Of a stretch of DNA of 64,000 nucleotides, positions 18,231 through 26,711 are shown piece after piece (within the stretch, counting starts at the first letter, position 1; each line of letters begins with the position of its first letter). This DNA comes from Terriglobia bacterium (GTDB lineage: Bacteria; Acidobacteriota; Terriglobia; Bryobacterales; Bryobacteraceae). The translations under genes were made by a program, and so were the position numbers. Under the pieces are notes generated by a model. It ran no database searches and was not told the origin of the DNA. It saw only the letters and a program-made list of their open reading frames with translations. The stretch covers positions 1-64,000 of the forward strand of contig JANXYJ010000124.1 of NCBI GenBank assembly GCA_025350105.1. The letters run 5' to 3'.

Positions 18231-19772
18231 ATGAAATCAGAAGCTCCTCCTACTTTGGACCAAGCCGTGCTGCCGGCCCAGCCCAGTTCACCCCTTCCCC
18301 GGTTCTGGATCAAGGTGCTGGTGGTTTCGCTGTTGGCCTTTGTGCTGTTGGCGGTTGGGACGGCTTGGACCCGGGCTCCTTATGGGGATGAGGCTTTCAA
18401 TGCCAGCCCCGCGGTTACGTTAGCGCGCGACGGGTACTTGGGTCTGACATTTTTTGACCAGTGGGGCACGGGGCATCATATGTATGCGCTGCCCCCGGCA
18501 TACATGGTGACGCAGGCCGCGTGGGTGAAGCTGGTAGGGATCAGCGCGTTCAAATTCCGTTTATCCAATATCGGCTGGGCGTTTCTGTTGATGGGATCGA
18601 TGTTCCTGATAGTCGGCAAATTTTCGGGAGATCGCATTGCCGCGGCATTGGCAGCTGCCTGGTTGGGCCTGGACTACACCTTTCTGATGAATGTGAACGG
18701 GCGCCCAGAGATGATGAGCGCGGCCTGCGCCTTTGCCGCCATCGCGGCCTATGTGTGCCTGCGGGAACAAAACATGGCGCGTGCGGTGCTGCTGAGTCAA
18801 ACCTGTTTGGCCATCAGCTCTCTGGCCCATCCGATGGGTGCGATCGCTGGCGGACTCAGCATTCTGGTGTTGGCGATGCTGTGGGATTTGCGCCGCTTGC
18901 AGTGGAGCTATCTGGCATGGGCGCTGCTGCCTTATCTCGTGTTGTTTTCAGCCTGGGGGGTGTATATCATGCAGGCTCCCGAACTGTTCAGTTTGCAGGC
19001 CAAAAACGTCAGCTTGGGGGCGGATCGCTTTGCGGGTTTGCACGCACCGCTGCAGGCGATTGTGCGGGAAATCCGCGATCGTTACATGAACTACTACGGC
19101 ATGCGCGCTGGCGCGTCTTTGGCCATTTTGCTCAAAGCTGTTCTGCCGCTGGGTTATCTGGCCGGAGTGATTCTTTGTTTAGCGCTGCCCGCCTTGCGGC
19201 GCAGCCCCGGGATTCGGAAGATGCTGGTGATTCTGGCGGTGTATTTTTCGGCGCTGACCTGGGTGGAAGGTACCAAGCAGTTGCACTATCTGCTGCACAT
19301 CGTTCCTGTTTTTGTAGCCCTGATCGCGCTGGCTTTGCGGCAGCTGTGGATACAGGGCGCGGTTCCACGTTGGGTGATCGGCACCGTTTGTGTTGGCTTG
19401 TTGGGTTTGCAAATACTGCCGGTGCTTTACCGCATCCGCCTGGATGCCTACCACAAGGATTATTTGCCCGCTGCGAGGGTGGTACAGCGTTACGGCGGTC
19501 CCGGCAAGTTGGTGGACGGAAGCTCCGAAATGGCCTTTGCACTGGGGTTCGATGACCACCTGCTGACGGATTATACGTTGGGATACGACACCGGCCGCGA
19601 CCCGGATGTTCTCATTACCGAAAGCACCGTGGACGCACTGATCGATGTGCGGAAAACGGAAAACCCTCCGGCGTATTTGCACGCGCAAGAATGGTTGCGC
19701 CAAGCGGCGCTGGTATACAACCAGGGCACCTACCGTGTGTGGGTAAAACGCGCGTTAGCGGACGACAAATAG
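18231..19772 (+). CDS. GT39/ArnT-like membrane glycosyltransferase (GT-C fold)
   Basis: A 513-residue polytopic membrane protein with about a dozen hydrophobic segments. In the first periplasmic loop, RAPYGDEAFNASPAV holds the Asp-Glu pair characteristic of GT-C enzymes of the dolichyl-mannosyltransferase/ArnT group. These use polyprenyl-phosphate sugars. The soluble C-terminal part (after RIRLDAYHKDYLP) would be periplasmic. ATG 18231 is chosen over an upstream in-frame GTG because it clears the preceding stop and starts a normal cytoplasmic tail. Confidence 0.8.
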   Translation: MKSEAPPTLDQAVLPAQPSSPLPRFWIKVLVVSLLAFVLLAVGTAWTRAPYGDEAFNASPAVTLARDGYLGLTFFDQWGTGHHMYALPPAYMVTQAAWVKLVGISAFKFRLSNIGWAFLLMGSMFLIVGKFSGDRIAAALAAAWLGLDYTFLMNVNGRPEMMSAACAFAAIAAYVCLREQNMARAVLLSQTCLAISSLAHPMGAIAGGLSILVLAMLWDLRRLQWSYLAWALLPYLVLFSAWGVYIMQAPELFSLQAKNVSLGADRFAGLHAPLQAIVREIRDRYMNYYGMRAGASLAILLKAVLPLGYLAGVILCLALPALRRSPGIRKMLVILAVYFSALTWVEGTKQLHYLLHIVPVFVALIALALRQLWIQGAVPRWVIGTVCVGLLGLQILPVLYRIRLDAYHKDYLPAARVVQRYGGPGKLVDGSSEMAFALGFDDHLLTDYTLGYDTGRDPDVLITESTVDALIDVRKTENPPAYLHAQEWLRQAALVYNQGTYRVWVKRALADDK

Positions 19773-19775
19773 CGG

Positions 19776-20258
19776 TTACTGCTTTTCAAACACTTGAGTG
19801 CTGCTGTATTCATCGCCGTCAAGGGAGCCTTTGGTGGTGATGGTGAGCGTCTTGCCGCCGTTGGAGATCTTCAGCGTAGCCGTTTCCGCCACTTTGCCAC
19901 CCGCTTTGCCTGTGCGTTGCAAGGTGTTGGCATCCACCCGTTTCAGCGCCACGCTGTCCAGTTGCGATCCGGAAATGGGCACGTCTTTTTCGTCGAACTT
20001 GGCGGTGTAGTCGCTTTGTACGGTGTTGCCGCGATCGGTCACGGTTTTTTGTAAGAAAGTGACGCCGCCATCCTTGGCCGTAAATTCCACCGTGCGGGTT
20101 TGCAGGGTGTTGTCGGGATTGAATTCAGATTTGGCGCGATTGAGTTCCCAGGTGCCAACCAGGGGGTCCTTGGTTTGGGCAAAAAGGGTTGGAGCAAAAA
20201 GGGCTTGGGATAGCAGCGCAATCCCCAAAATCGACGCAAGCTTGAATGGCATTTTCAT
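19776..20258 (-). CDS. Secreted lipocalin-like small protein, unknown function
   Basis: A 160-residue protein with a clear signal peptide (MKMPFKLASILGIALLSQALF). The mature part starts DPLVGTWELNRAKSEFNPD, a GTWxLNxxKS motif common to many small acidobacterial secreted proteins. It then alternates short beta strands (TVEFTAKDGG, TATLKISNGGKTLTI). A small beta-barrel is likely. No ligand or enzymatic motif is visible. Confidence 0.7.
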   Translation of the reverse strand: MKMPFKLASILGIALLSQALFAPTLFAQTKDPLVGTWELNRAKSEFNPDNTLQTRTVEFTAKDGGVTFLQKTVTDRGNTVQSDYTAKFDEKDVPISGSQLDSVALKRVDANTLQRTGKAGGKVAETATLKISNGGKTLTITTKGSLDGDEYSSTQVFEKQ

Positions 20259-20385
20259 CGTCTCCCGTGACAGATATTTTGTCGTTTATAGTGGCATGAC
20301 GAGGATACCAAAATCAAGGCCGGTAAAGCCCAATCCTCCGCATACGCCGGTGAAACTGTCGCGGCAAATGGCGCCGAAAGCGTGA

Positions 20386-20733
20386 TTACTGTTGCTTCTT
20401 CGCGGCCTTTTTCGCCTTCTTGCGCGCGGGCGCCACGTCGTCGCGGCAGGCGGTGATCACGCGGGTGATCAACGCTGCGTCCTGCAATTCGCGCTCCGTC
20501 ATCACATAGGCATCTTTCGCACCTGGGTATGGCGGACCGGTTTCCACCTTGCCATCCAGCAGCCGGGTGGTTCCGGGCGTGATTTTGATGAACAACGTTT
20601 GATCGTTGACCAAGCCCACCACCCGCTCACTGCAATAGAGGGCGTGTCCGCCAAACATGGCTTTCAAACGAATCTCGGGAATATGTTTTAAACCATCTTC
20701 GAGAAAAGCGATGTAGTCGTTGCGCGCGGCCAT
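20386..20733 (-). CDS. TfoX/Sxy N-terminal domain protein
   Basis: A 115-residue protein containing only the TfoX N-terminal domain: RLKAMFGGHALYCSERVVGLV and LFIKITP are typical. In gammaproteobacteria Sxy/TfoX activates competence genes together with CRP, but single-domain homologues are widespread and of unknown role. The C-terminus is a Lys/Ala-rich tail (ARKKAKKAAKKQQ) that may bind nucleic acid. Confidence 0.85.
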   Translation of the reverse strand: MAARNDYIAFLEDGLKHIPEIRLKAMFGGHALYCSERVVGLVNDQTLFIKITPGTTRLLDGKVETGPPYPGAKDAYVMTERELQDAALITRVITACRDDVAPARKKAKKAAKKQQ

Positions 20734-20778
20734 GTTCAGTCAATAGGTCAGACAATTACGTTAAAATCATGAGCAGCT

Positions 20779-21042
20779 ATGCCCGTTGCGATCAGCATAC
20801 CACTGGATCCGCCTCCTCCTCCACAGCCTCCGCGAAAGCGCTGGACTCGCGCTGAGTGTTCGGCGCTGGAAGCCACTGGTGTGTGGGATTGCAAGAACCT
20901 GGAGTTGATCGATGGGGAGTTGATCGACCGGATGGGGAAGAAACAGCCGCACAATTATGCCGTGTCCTGCATCGTCAGATGGTTGGTAGGGGTTTTCGCG
21001 GCCCCCAGCCAGTTATTGTTGGTAGGCGACGTGCTGGTTTAG
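20779..21042 (+). pseudogene. Uma2 family (DUF820) endonuclease-like protein, truncated
   Basis: An 87-residue frame: a proline-rich start, then RWTRAECSALEATGVWD, NLELIDGELIDRMGKKQPHNY and a helix RWLVGVFA. This is the N-terminal half of the Uma2 restriction-endonuclease-like fold, which is normally about 180-200 residues. It stops at GDVLV, where full-length proteins continue into the PD-(D/E)xK core with the catalytic acidic residues. The converging DUF192 gene starts two bases later, so the missing half has been deleted rather than shifted out of frame. Confidence 0.75.
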
Positions 21043-21043
21043 G

Positions 21044-21424
21044 CTATCCTTCATACCGCACCAACTCCAGTTGATCCCCCGGTTTGGTGCCCGTTTTCTC
21101 AATCATGCCCACGGGAAGCTCCAGCACCGAATGCGCACGAAAGCTGAACGCGATGCGGCTCTTCACCATATTAGGCCGGAGCTTCACCACTTTACGCTTT
21201 CTGGAAATAAAGATGACGTCGATGGGGAAGTTCATGGCAAAAGTATGCACGCTTTCGCAGGGGACAATCCATAGCCCTTCGCCTTGGTTGAGCCCAGAGT
21301 GCTTCAGCAGGCCGGTGCGGCGGGTTTTAGAGGTATCGGCGATATCGGCGCGATCCGCCAATTGTGACTGCTTGTCCTGATTCAGTACACGAAGCTTACG
21401 AGCGGGAAGTTTTTCGGCCGGCAT
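21044..21424 (-). CDS. DUF192 domain protein
   Basis: A 126-residue protein of the DUF192 family: RRTGLLKHSGLNQGEGLWIVPCESVHTF and FPIDVIFIS are characteristic, followed by VLELPVGMIEKTGTKPGDQLE. Family function is unknown; many members are secreted, but this one lacks an evident signal peptide. ATG 21424 is chosen because AGGGA lies seven bases upstream; a GTG at 21445 has no ribosome binding site. Confidence 0.83.
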   Translation of the reverse strand: MPAEKLPARKLRVLNQDKQSQLADRADIADTSKTRRTGLLKHSGLNQGEGLWIVPCESVHTFAMNFPIDVIFISRKRKVVKLRPNMVKSRIAFSFRAHSVLELPVGMIEKTGTKPGDQLELVRYEG

Positions 21425-21493
21425 GTTGTTCCCTATCATCGGCACCGCACGGCGCGGAGTTTAGCGCGCGGTACAGACTACAATAGGAGTGTC

Positions 21494-21988
21494 ATGCAAC
21501 CAGAAACACAAGACAAGTCCCCTTCCCGGCTAGCCACCTTCGGGGCCGGCTGCTTTTGGGGAGTGGAGGCTACCTTTCGGCGATTGGCGGGGGTGACGTC
21601 CACACAGGTTGGGTATATGGGCGGGGAGAAGTTGAATCCAACTTACGAAGACGTTTGCACGGACCGCACTGGCCACGCCGAAGTGCTGGAAGTTACCTTC
21701 GATCCGGCGGTGATCAGCTTTCACGATCTACTGGAAGTGTTTTGGGCGAACCATAACCCGACGACGCTGAACCGGCAGGGTCCCGATGTGGGAGCGCAGT
21801 ATCGGTCGGCCATCTTTTTTCATTCGCCGGAGCAGGAAGCGGAGGCGAAAGCTTCGCGCGACGCGGCGCAGGCCAATTTCAAAAAACCAATTGTGACAGA
21901 GATTGTTGCTGCGAAGGAATTCTGGCGCGCCGAGGAATATCATCAGCAGTATTTGGAAAAGCGCGGTTTGGCGCATTGTCATATTTAG
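21494..21988 (+). CDS. msrA: Peptide-methionine (S)-S-oxide reductase MsrA
   Basis: A 164-residue repair enzyme reducing methionine-S-sulfoxide. The catalytic motif GAGCFWGVEATF is at residues 17-28 with the nucleophilic Cys20, followed by QVGYMGG and the GHAEVLEVTFDP, DVGAQYRSAIF and EEYHQQYLEKR blocks. A second Cys near the C-terminus (RGLAHCHI) can serve as resolving cysteine. Start ATG 21494 is preceded by AGGAG. Length matches the family. Confidence 0.96.
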   Translation: MQPETQDKSPSRLATFGAGCFWGVEATFRRLAGVTSTQVGYMGGEKLNPTYEDVCTDRTGHAEVLEVTFDPAVISFHDLLEVFWANHNPTTLNRQGPDVGAQYRSAIFFHSPEQEAEAKASRDAAQANFKKPIVTEIVAAKEFWRAEEYHQQYLEKRGLAHCHI

Positions 21989-21991
21989 TTG

Positions 21992-22061
21992 CGGCGCTCC
22001 CTTCGGTCGCGGCTCGGTGGTGAATTTTTGAACCAACGGCGCTTCCTTCGGTCGCGGCTCG
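21992..22061. repeat. Two copies of a ~24-bp intergenic direct repeat between msrA and rimO
   Basis: The sequence GGCGCTYCCTTCGGTCGC followed by GGCTCGG occurs at about 21994-22018 and 22040-22063, differing at one base, with a further short echo (GGCGGCTGG) after the second copy. CCGAAGGGAGCGCC-type blocks can form short hairpins. This looks like a dispersed REP-like intergenic repeat, not a gene. Confidence 0.7.
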
Positions 22062-22113
22062 GAAGGTGGCGGCTGGGTGCGGTGAAGACAAAGTAACGTA
22101 GAACGGAAAACCA

Positions 22114-23508
22114 TTGAAAATTGGATTTGTCAGTCTCGGGTGCCCCAAAAACCTGGTCGATACCGAGGTGATGATGGGCCAGCTTACCAGCGCCGGCCAT
22201 GAACTCACTCCGCACCCCTCCAGCGCCGACGTCATCGTGGTGAATACCTGCAGTTTTATAGATCCGGCCAAGCAGGAATCCATTGACACGATTCTGGAAA
22301 TGGCCGAGTACAAGAAGACCGGCCGGGCGCAGAAGCTGATCGTCGCCGGTTGTCTTGTGGAACGCTATCGCGCGGATATTCAACAGAACATGCCCGAAGT
22401 GGACGCGGTGATTGGCACCAACGAACTGGAGCAAATTACAGCGCTGTGCGAAGGGCTGAAGCCGGCCACTGATCCGTTTCAGCAGTACCTGTATCACGAC
22501 CTGACGCCGCGCGTGCTGACCACGCCGAAACATTTTGCGTACATCAAAATTGCCGAAGGCTGCGATCACCCGTGCACGTTTTGCGTGATTCCGCAGTACC
22601 GGGGCAAGTTCCGCAGCCGGCGTTTTGAGTCGGTGATCAGCGAAGCCACGCGTTTGTTTGCGCAAGGCGTGCGCGAGATCAATTTAATTGGCCAGGACAC
22701 GACGGTTTACGGTGAAGATCTGGGTTTGAAGGACGGATTGTCGATGTTGCTGGCGCGGCTGGCCAACATTCCGACAGAACAGGAAAAGTGGGTCCGTTTT
22801 CTGTACGCTTACCCGAACAAAGTAACGCAGAAACTATTGGATACGATTGCGGAACACGCCGCGTTGGTGAAGTACATCGACATGCCTTTGCAGCACGCCA
22901 GCGCGAACGTTTTGAAGCGCATGAAGCGCGGCGCGAATGGCGATATTTTCCTGAAGCTGCTGGAGCGCATTCGCAAGACGATCCCCGGCGTGGCCATCCG
23001 CACTAGCATGATCGCCGGTTTTCCGGGCGAAACCGAGCAGGATTTTGAAGAGCTGTGCCAGTTTGTGCAGGCCGCGCAGTTTGACCGTTTGGGCGTGTTT
23101 TCGTACTCCGACGAAGACAGCAGCAAGAGTTTTGAGTTGGACGGCAAAGTGGACGCGCGCACCATCTATAATCGCAAACGGCGATTGATGGGCCTGCAGC
23201 GCAAGATCTCCAAAGTAAACAATCGCAAGATGATTGGCACTGAAGTTCCGGTGCTGGTGGAAGGCCCAACCGCGGATTCGGATCTGGTTTGGCAGGCGCG
23301 GCTGTCGACGCAAGCTCCGGAAATCGACGGCGTGTGCTACATTTCCGATCCAGGCGAGTATCCTTTGACTGCTGGCGAAATTCGCCGCATGCGGATTACC
23401 GAGGCGCATGATTATGAGCTGGTGGGCGCGCTGATCGATGAACCGATGAAGCATTTTCATGCACCCGTGAGTGAGCAAAATCTATTTCCGATCGCTGCTT
23501 TAAAATAG
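22114..23508 (+). CDS. rimO: Ribosomal protein S12 methylthiotransferase RimO
   Basis: A 464-residue radical-SAM enzyme that adds a methylthio group to an Asp of ribosomal protein S12. The N-terminal UPF0004 cysteines are in GCPKNLVDTE, NTCSFID and AGCLVERY; the radical SAM motif is CDHPCTFC; the C-terminal TRAM domain follows (GTEVPVLVEG). LGCPKNxVDTE rather than the MiaB pattern identifies RimO. Start is TTG 22114. yacG and pgpA follow closely, forming a compact run. Confidence 0.95.
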   Translation: MKIGFVSLGCPKNLVDTEVMMGQLTSAGHELTPHPSSADVIVVNTCSFIDPAKQESIDTILEMAEYKKTGRAQKLIVAGCLVERYRADIQQNMPEVDAVIGTNELEQITALCEGLKPATDPFQQYLYHDLTPRVLTTPKHFAYIKIAEGCDHPCTFCVIPQYRGKFRSRRFESVISEATRLFAQGVREINLIGQDTTVYGEDLGLKDGLSMLLARLANIPTEQEKWVRFLYAYPNKVTQKLLDTIAEHAALVKYIDMPLQHASANVLKRMKRGANGDIFLKLLERIRKTIPGVAIRTSMIAGFPGETEQDFEELCQFVQAAQFDRLGVFSYSDEDSSKSFELDGKVDARTIYNRKRRLMGLQRKISKVNNRKMIGTEVPVLVEGPTADSDLVWQARLSTQAPEIDGVCYISDPGEYPLTAGEIRRMRITEAHDYELVGALIDEPMKHFHAPVSEQNLFPIAALK

Positions 23509-23514
23509 TGACGC

Positions 23515-23688
23515 ATGAAATGTCCGATCTGCCAAAAGCCCGTTAAACTTGACGATCCCGAAATGCCTTTCTGCAGTGAACGTTGCCGGGAGATTGATTT
23601 GGGCAATTGGGCGATGGAAAAATACGTGATCTCTACGCCGATTGAGTCCAGTGACGATGACCTCGGCGTTGACAAAGGCGAGGAGTGA
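23515..23688 (+). CDS. yacG: DNA gyrase inhibitor YacG-like zinc protein
   Basis: A 57-residue protein starting MKCPICQKPV with a four-cysteine zinc site (Cys3, Cys6, Cys20, Cys24), the SERCREIDLGNWA block and an acidic tail. This is the complete YacG pattern; E. coli YacG binds GyrB and inhibits gyrase. It begins six bases after rimO and its stop overlaps the GTG start of pgpA by four bases, so the three genes are likely co-translated. Confidence 0.9.
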   Translation: MKCPICQKPVKLDDPEMPFCSERCREIDLGNWAMEKYVISTPIESSDDDLGVDKGEE

Positions 23689-24149
23689 AGCAATTCGCTC
23701 GTCTGATCGCGACCTGGTTTTATTGCGGCTACGCGCCCAAGGGGCCGGGAACGGCGGGGTCGCTGGCGGCGGTGGTGATTGCGTGGCTGCTGCATCAATA
23801 CGCGAGCTTACCGGCGCTGGGGATAGGCGCTCTTGCGCTGGTGATGTTGGGGCCGGCGATCTGGGCGGCTGACGTTGTAGCCAAAGTTGATCAAAAGAAA
23901 GACCCGCAGATCGTCGTCGTCGATGAGGTGGTTGGCCTGTGGATTACGCTGGCGGCGGCAACCACATTGAACTGGAAGAGTTGGCTTTTGGGCTTTATCC
24001 TCTTCCGTTTGTTCGATATTTGGAAGCCCTGGCCGGTGCGCTGGTTTGAAAAACTGCCGGGCGGCACCGGCATTGTGATGGACGATGTGATGGCCGGGGT
24101 TTACGGCGCGCTTGTGTTGTTGGCGGCCGGATGGTTCAATCTTTATTAG
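23685..24149 (+). CDS. pgpA: Phosphatidylglycerophosphatase A (PgpA)
   Basis: A 154-residue membrane protein that dephosphorylates phosphatidylglycerophosphate to phosphatidylglycerol. Diagnostic are KGPGTAGSLAA, the VVDEVVGLWIT metal-binding acidic block, FRLFDIWKPWPVRWFEKLPGG and GIVMDDVMAGVY. There are about four hydrophobic segments. Start GTG 23685 lies in the GTGA overlap with yacG. Confidence 0.93.
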   Translation: MKQFARLIATWFYCGYAPKGPGTAGSLAAVVIAWLLHQYASLPALGIGALALVMLGPAIWAADVVAKVDQKKDPQIVVVDEVVGLWITLAAATTLNWKSWLLGFILFRLFDIWKPWPVRWFEKLPGGTGIVMDDVMAGVYGALVLLAAGWFNLY

Positions 24150-24184
24150 GTCCTGTTTTCGCTCTTACCCTTTTTCACCTTTAT

Positions 24185-25228
24185 ATGACGCCCCGCAAAA
24201 CTTCCGATGTAATCCCACAGATTTTGGAACTTTCTCCCGCTGCGGCCATTCCCGGCGGAGAAATCACGGTCCGCGGAACGCATTTTTCGAGCGAGGGTAG
24301 TCCGGTGGCTCGCTTTGGGGAGACGGTGGCGACGCTGGTGGTGGGCTCAGACCGGCTGATGATTGTGCGGGTGCCCGAGAGTCTGTTGGAAACGGCCGAT
24401 GGACTGACGGTGGGTAGTAACGGGAATAGCAGTAGTCCGCACGCCTGCGCGGTGGGCGTGCAGATTGCCGACGGGGTGCATCCGGTGTCGAACCCGGCGG
24501 TGGATCGCGAAGGCAATGTCTATGCTACGTTGAGCGGATCGCGGGGGCAGAAGACGCCCGCATCGGTTTATCGGGTGGACGTGCACACGGGAAAATCGTC
24601 GGCTTTGGTGAGCGACATCACCAATGCGACCGGCTTGGCTTATGACCGCGATGGAGTGCTGCATGTCTCCAGCCGCCATGAAGGCAACGTGTATCGGGTG
24701 ACCAACGCCGCCAATTACAGCGTGTTTGTGGAAGGCATGGGCGTGGCGACGGGGATCGCGTTTGATCCGCACAATAATCTTTACGTTGGCGATCGCAGCG
24801 GGACGATTTTCAAGGTCAGCCCGGAGCGGCAGATTTATGTGTTCGCGACACTTGAGTCTTCCATTGCCGCCTACCATCTGGCGTTTGGACCAGACGGGTA
24901 TCTTTATGTGACCGGGCCCACCACTTCCAGCTACGATGCGGTGCAGCGCATCTCACCCGCAGGTGAAGTGGAAGTGTTCTATCGCGGCTTGGGGCGGCCG
25001 CAGGGTTTGGCATTCGATGCGGCCGGGAATCTTTACGTGGCGGCGTCACTAGCGGGGCGGCGCGGCATCGTGCGGATCACGCCCGACAAAGAGGCCAGTT
25101 TGTTTTTGGCGGGCTCCGGCATTGTGGGATTGGCGTTTGCGCCGGGCGGCGATGTGATTGTGGCCACGCACAGCGTTCTATACCGGGTACACGCCGGCGT
25201 CCAGGGAATGGGCGTGGAAGGCGCGTAG
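24185..25228 (+). CDS. IPT/TIG-domain protein with NHL/SMP-30-like beta-propeller repeats
   Basis: A 347-residue protein. An N-terminal IPT/TIG immunoglobulin-like domain (LSPAAAIPGGEITVRGTHF) is followed by repeats of the form GxAFDxxxNLYV (ATGIAFDPHNNLYVGD, LAFGPDGYLYVTG, GLAFDAAGNLYVAA), which build a propeller. Such proteins occur in large paralogous families in Acidobacteria and are usually extracellular. No signal peptide is obvious from ATG 24185; an upstream start at 24131 would add a short hydrophobic segment (LLGPVFALTLFHLY). Function unknown. Confidence 0.75.
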   Translation: MTPRKTSDVIPQILELSPAAAIPGGEITVRGTHFSSEGSPVARFGETVATLVVGSDRLMIVRVPESLLETADGLTVGSNGNSSSPHACAVGVQIADGVHPVSNPAVDREGNVYATLSGSRGQKTPASVYRVDVHTGKSSALVSDITNATGLAYDRDGVLHVSSRHEGNVYRVTNAANYSVFVEGMGVATGIAFDPHNNLYVGDRSGTIFKVSPERQIYVFATLESSIAAYHLAFGPDGYLYVTGPTTSSYDAVQRISPAGEVEVFYRGLGRPQGLAFDAAGNLYVAASLAGRRGIVRITPDKEASLFLAGSGIVGLAFAPGGDVIVATHSVLYRVHAGVQGMGVEGA

Positions 25229-25251
25229 GCGAACCCGTTCTGAAAGCCAAA

Positions 25252-26511
25252 ATGCCGGACGCCGAGATCATCGCCATAGGTTCCGAACTGCTTACCGCCG
25301 ACAAGGTGGACACGAACTCCTTGTATTTGACGGATCAGTTGAACGCGCTGGGCGTAGAGGTGCGGCGCAAGTTGGTGGTGGGCGATGATCGAGCCCTGGT
25401 GTCGGAGGCGGTTCATCAAGCATTAGCCGGGGCGGAGATCGTCATCATCACTGGTGGGCTGGGGCCAACCGAAGATGACGTAACACGCGATGCGGTGGCG
25501 GATGCCTTGGGGCGCAAGCTGGAGTTCCGCGAGGAACTTCTCGGCTGGCTGACGGAACGTTTCAAACGTTTCAACCGGCCCATGGCGGAAAACAACAAGC
25601 GTCAAGCGTATGCAGTGCAGGGGGCGGAAGCGCTGCCCAATCCGCGAGGAACGGCGCCGGGCCAATGGATTGAGACGATGGTGGAAAGTAACGGCCGTGT
25701 CGTCATGTTGCTGCCGGGGCCTCCGCGGGAACTGAAAGGCATGTTCGCGGAAGAGTGCCTGCCGCGGCTGACGCGGCGCTTGCCGCCGCAGGTGATTCGG
25801 ACGCGCTTTTACCGGGTGGCGGGCATGGGCGAATCGGATCTGGATCAGCTGATTTCGCCGGTCTACAAACCGTTCACCAATCCGGTGACGACGATTTTGG
25901 CGGGGCCGGGCGACATTCAGATTCATCTGCGGGCACGGGGCGCGACGCACGAAGAAGCAGACGGTTTGCTGCAGCAGATTGCTCCGGAGATCGAAAGGCT
26001 GCTGGGCGATCGGATTTACTCGCGCGACGGGAGTTCGCTTGAAGCCGTGATTGGCGAACGGCTGCGCGCGCTGAGGGCCACCCTATGTGTGGCCGAAAGC
26101 TGTACGGGCGGATGGCTGGGCGAACGCATCACTTCTATTCCTGGCTGCAGTGATTATTTTCTGGGCGGGTTTCTGGTTTACAACGACCGCATGAAGACGG
26201 AGCTGCTGGGCGTGGATGCGGGTCTATTGAAGATTCACACCGCGGTAAGCGAGGCAGTGGCTTGCGCGATGGCCGAGTGCGCCCGCGCGAAAACCGGCGC
26301 GACGTTTGCCGTTTCCATCACGGGCGAGGCGGGGCCGGAAAGCTTTACAGGGGCGCCGGTGGGCACGGTGGTGATTGGTTTGGCGGGCGCCGGGTTAGTA
26401 CCCCAGGCGAAAACGTACTCTCTGTTTGGCGATCGCAACGGGATTCGCACGCGGGCGGCGCAATGGGCGCTGGACGATTTGCGGCGCTGGTTGGATTCGT
26501 CAGCGCTGTAA
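25252..26511 (+). CDS. cinA: CinA: competence/damage-inducible protein, nicotinamide-nucleotide amidohydrolase
   Basis: A 419-residue two-domain protein. The N-terminal MoaB-like domain (EIIAIGSELLTADKVDTNS, TGGLGPTEDDVTRDA) is associated with ADP-ribose pyrophosphatase activity in homologues. The C-terminal PncC-type domain (LCVAESCTGGWLGERITSIPGCS, YNDRMKTELLGV, SITGEAGP) deamidates NMN to nicotinate mononucleotide. Both halves are complete. It recycles NMN, for example from DNA ligase, complementing the nadABC operon in this window. Confidence 0.95.
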   Translation: MPDAEIIAIGSELLTADKVDTNSLYLTDQLNALGVEVRRKLVVGDDRALVSEAVHQALAGAEIVIITGGLGPTEDDVTRDAVADALGRKLEFREELLGWLTERFKRFNRPMAENNKRQAYAVQGAEALPNPRGTAPGQWIETMVESNGRVVMLLPGPPRELKGMFAEECLPRLTRRLPPQVIRTRFYRVAGMGESDLDQLISPVYKPFTNPVTTILAGPGDIQIHLRARGATHEEADGLLQQIAPEIERLLGDRIYSRDGSSLEAVIGERLRALRATLCVAESCTGGWLGERITSIPGCSDYFLGGFLVYNDRMKTELLGVDAGLLKIHTAVSEAVACAMAECARAKTGATFAVSITGEAGPESFTGAPVGTVVIGLAGAGLVPQAKTYSLFGDRNGIRTRAAQWALDDLRRWLDSSAL

Positions 26512-26536
26512 GTTCAAAGGCCGGGCTGGCAATCAC

Positions 26537-26680
26537 GACATCGGTTCACAGATTGATTCTCGCATAGGTTCGCATATCGATTCAGACATTGATTCAGACA
26601 TCGATTCAGGCATCGATTCAGACATTGATTCAGACATTGATTCAGACATTGATTGACACATAGATTGACACATAGATTCA
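26537..26680. repeat. Twelve-unit tandem array of a 12-bp repeat
   Basis: Twelve consecutive 12-bp units, consensus GACATTGATTCA, fill 26537-26680. The central units (26585-26644) are exact or differ at one base; the outer units are more diverged. The array lies between cinA and the HDOD gene, ending 31 bases before the HDOD start codon. The sense strand can be read as an IDSD repeat, but no start codon or wider gene supports this. Confidence 0.93.
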
Positions 26681-26711
26681 CACCGGGCCGCCGGGTTCCG
26701 ATAAGATCCCC

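Noticed and set aside
18461-19555. A 364-residue open frame on the plus strand inside the GT39-like gene
   Set aside because: It lies in another frame of a gene with clear membrane segments and a GT-C motif; its composition (Gly, Arg, Ala, Ser-rich) is that of a shadow frame in high-GC DNA.
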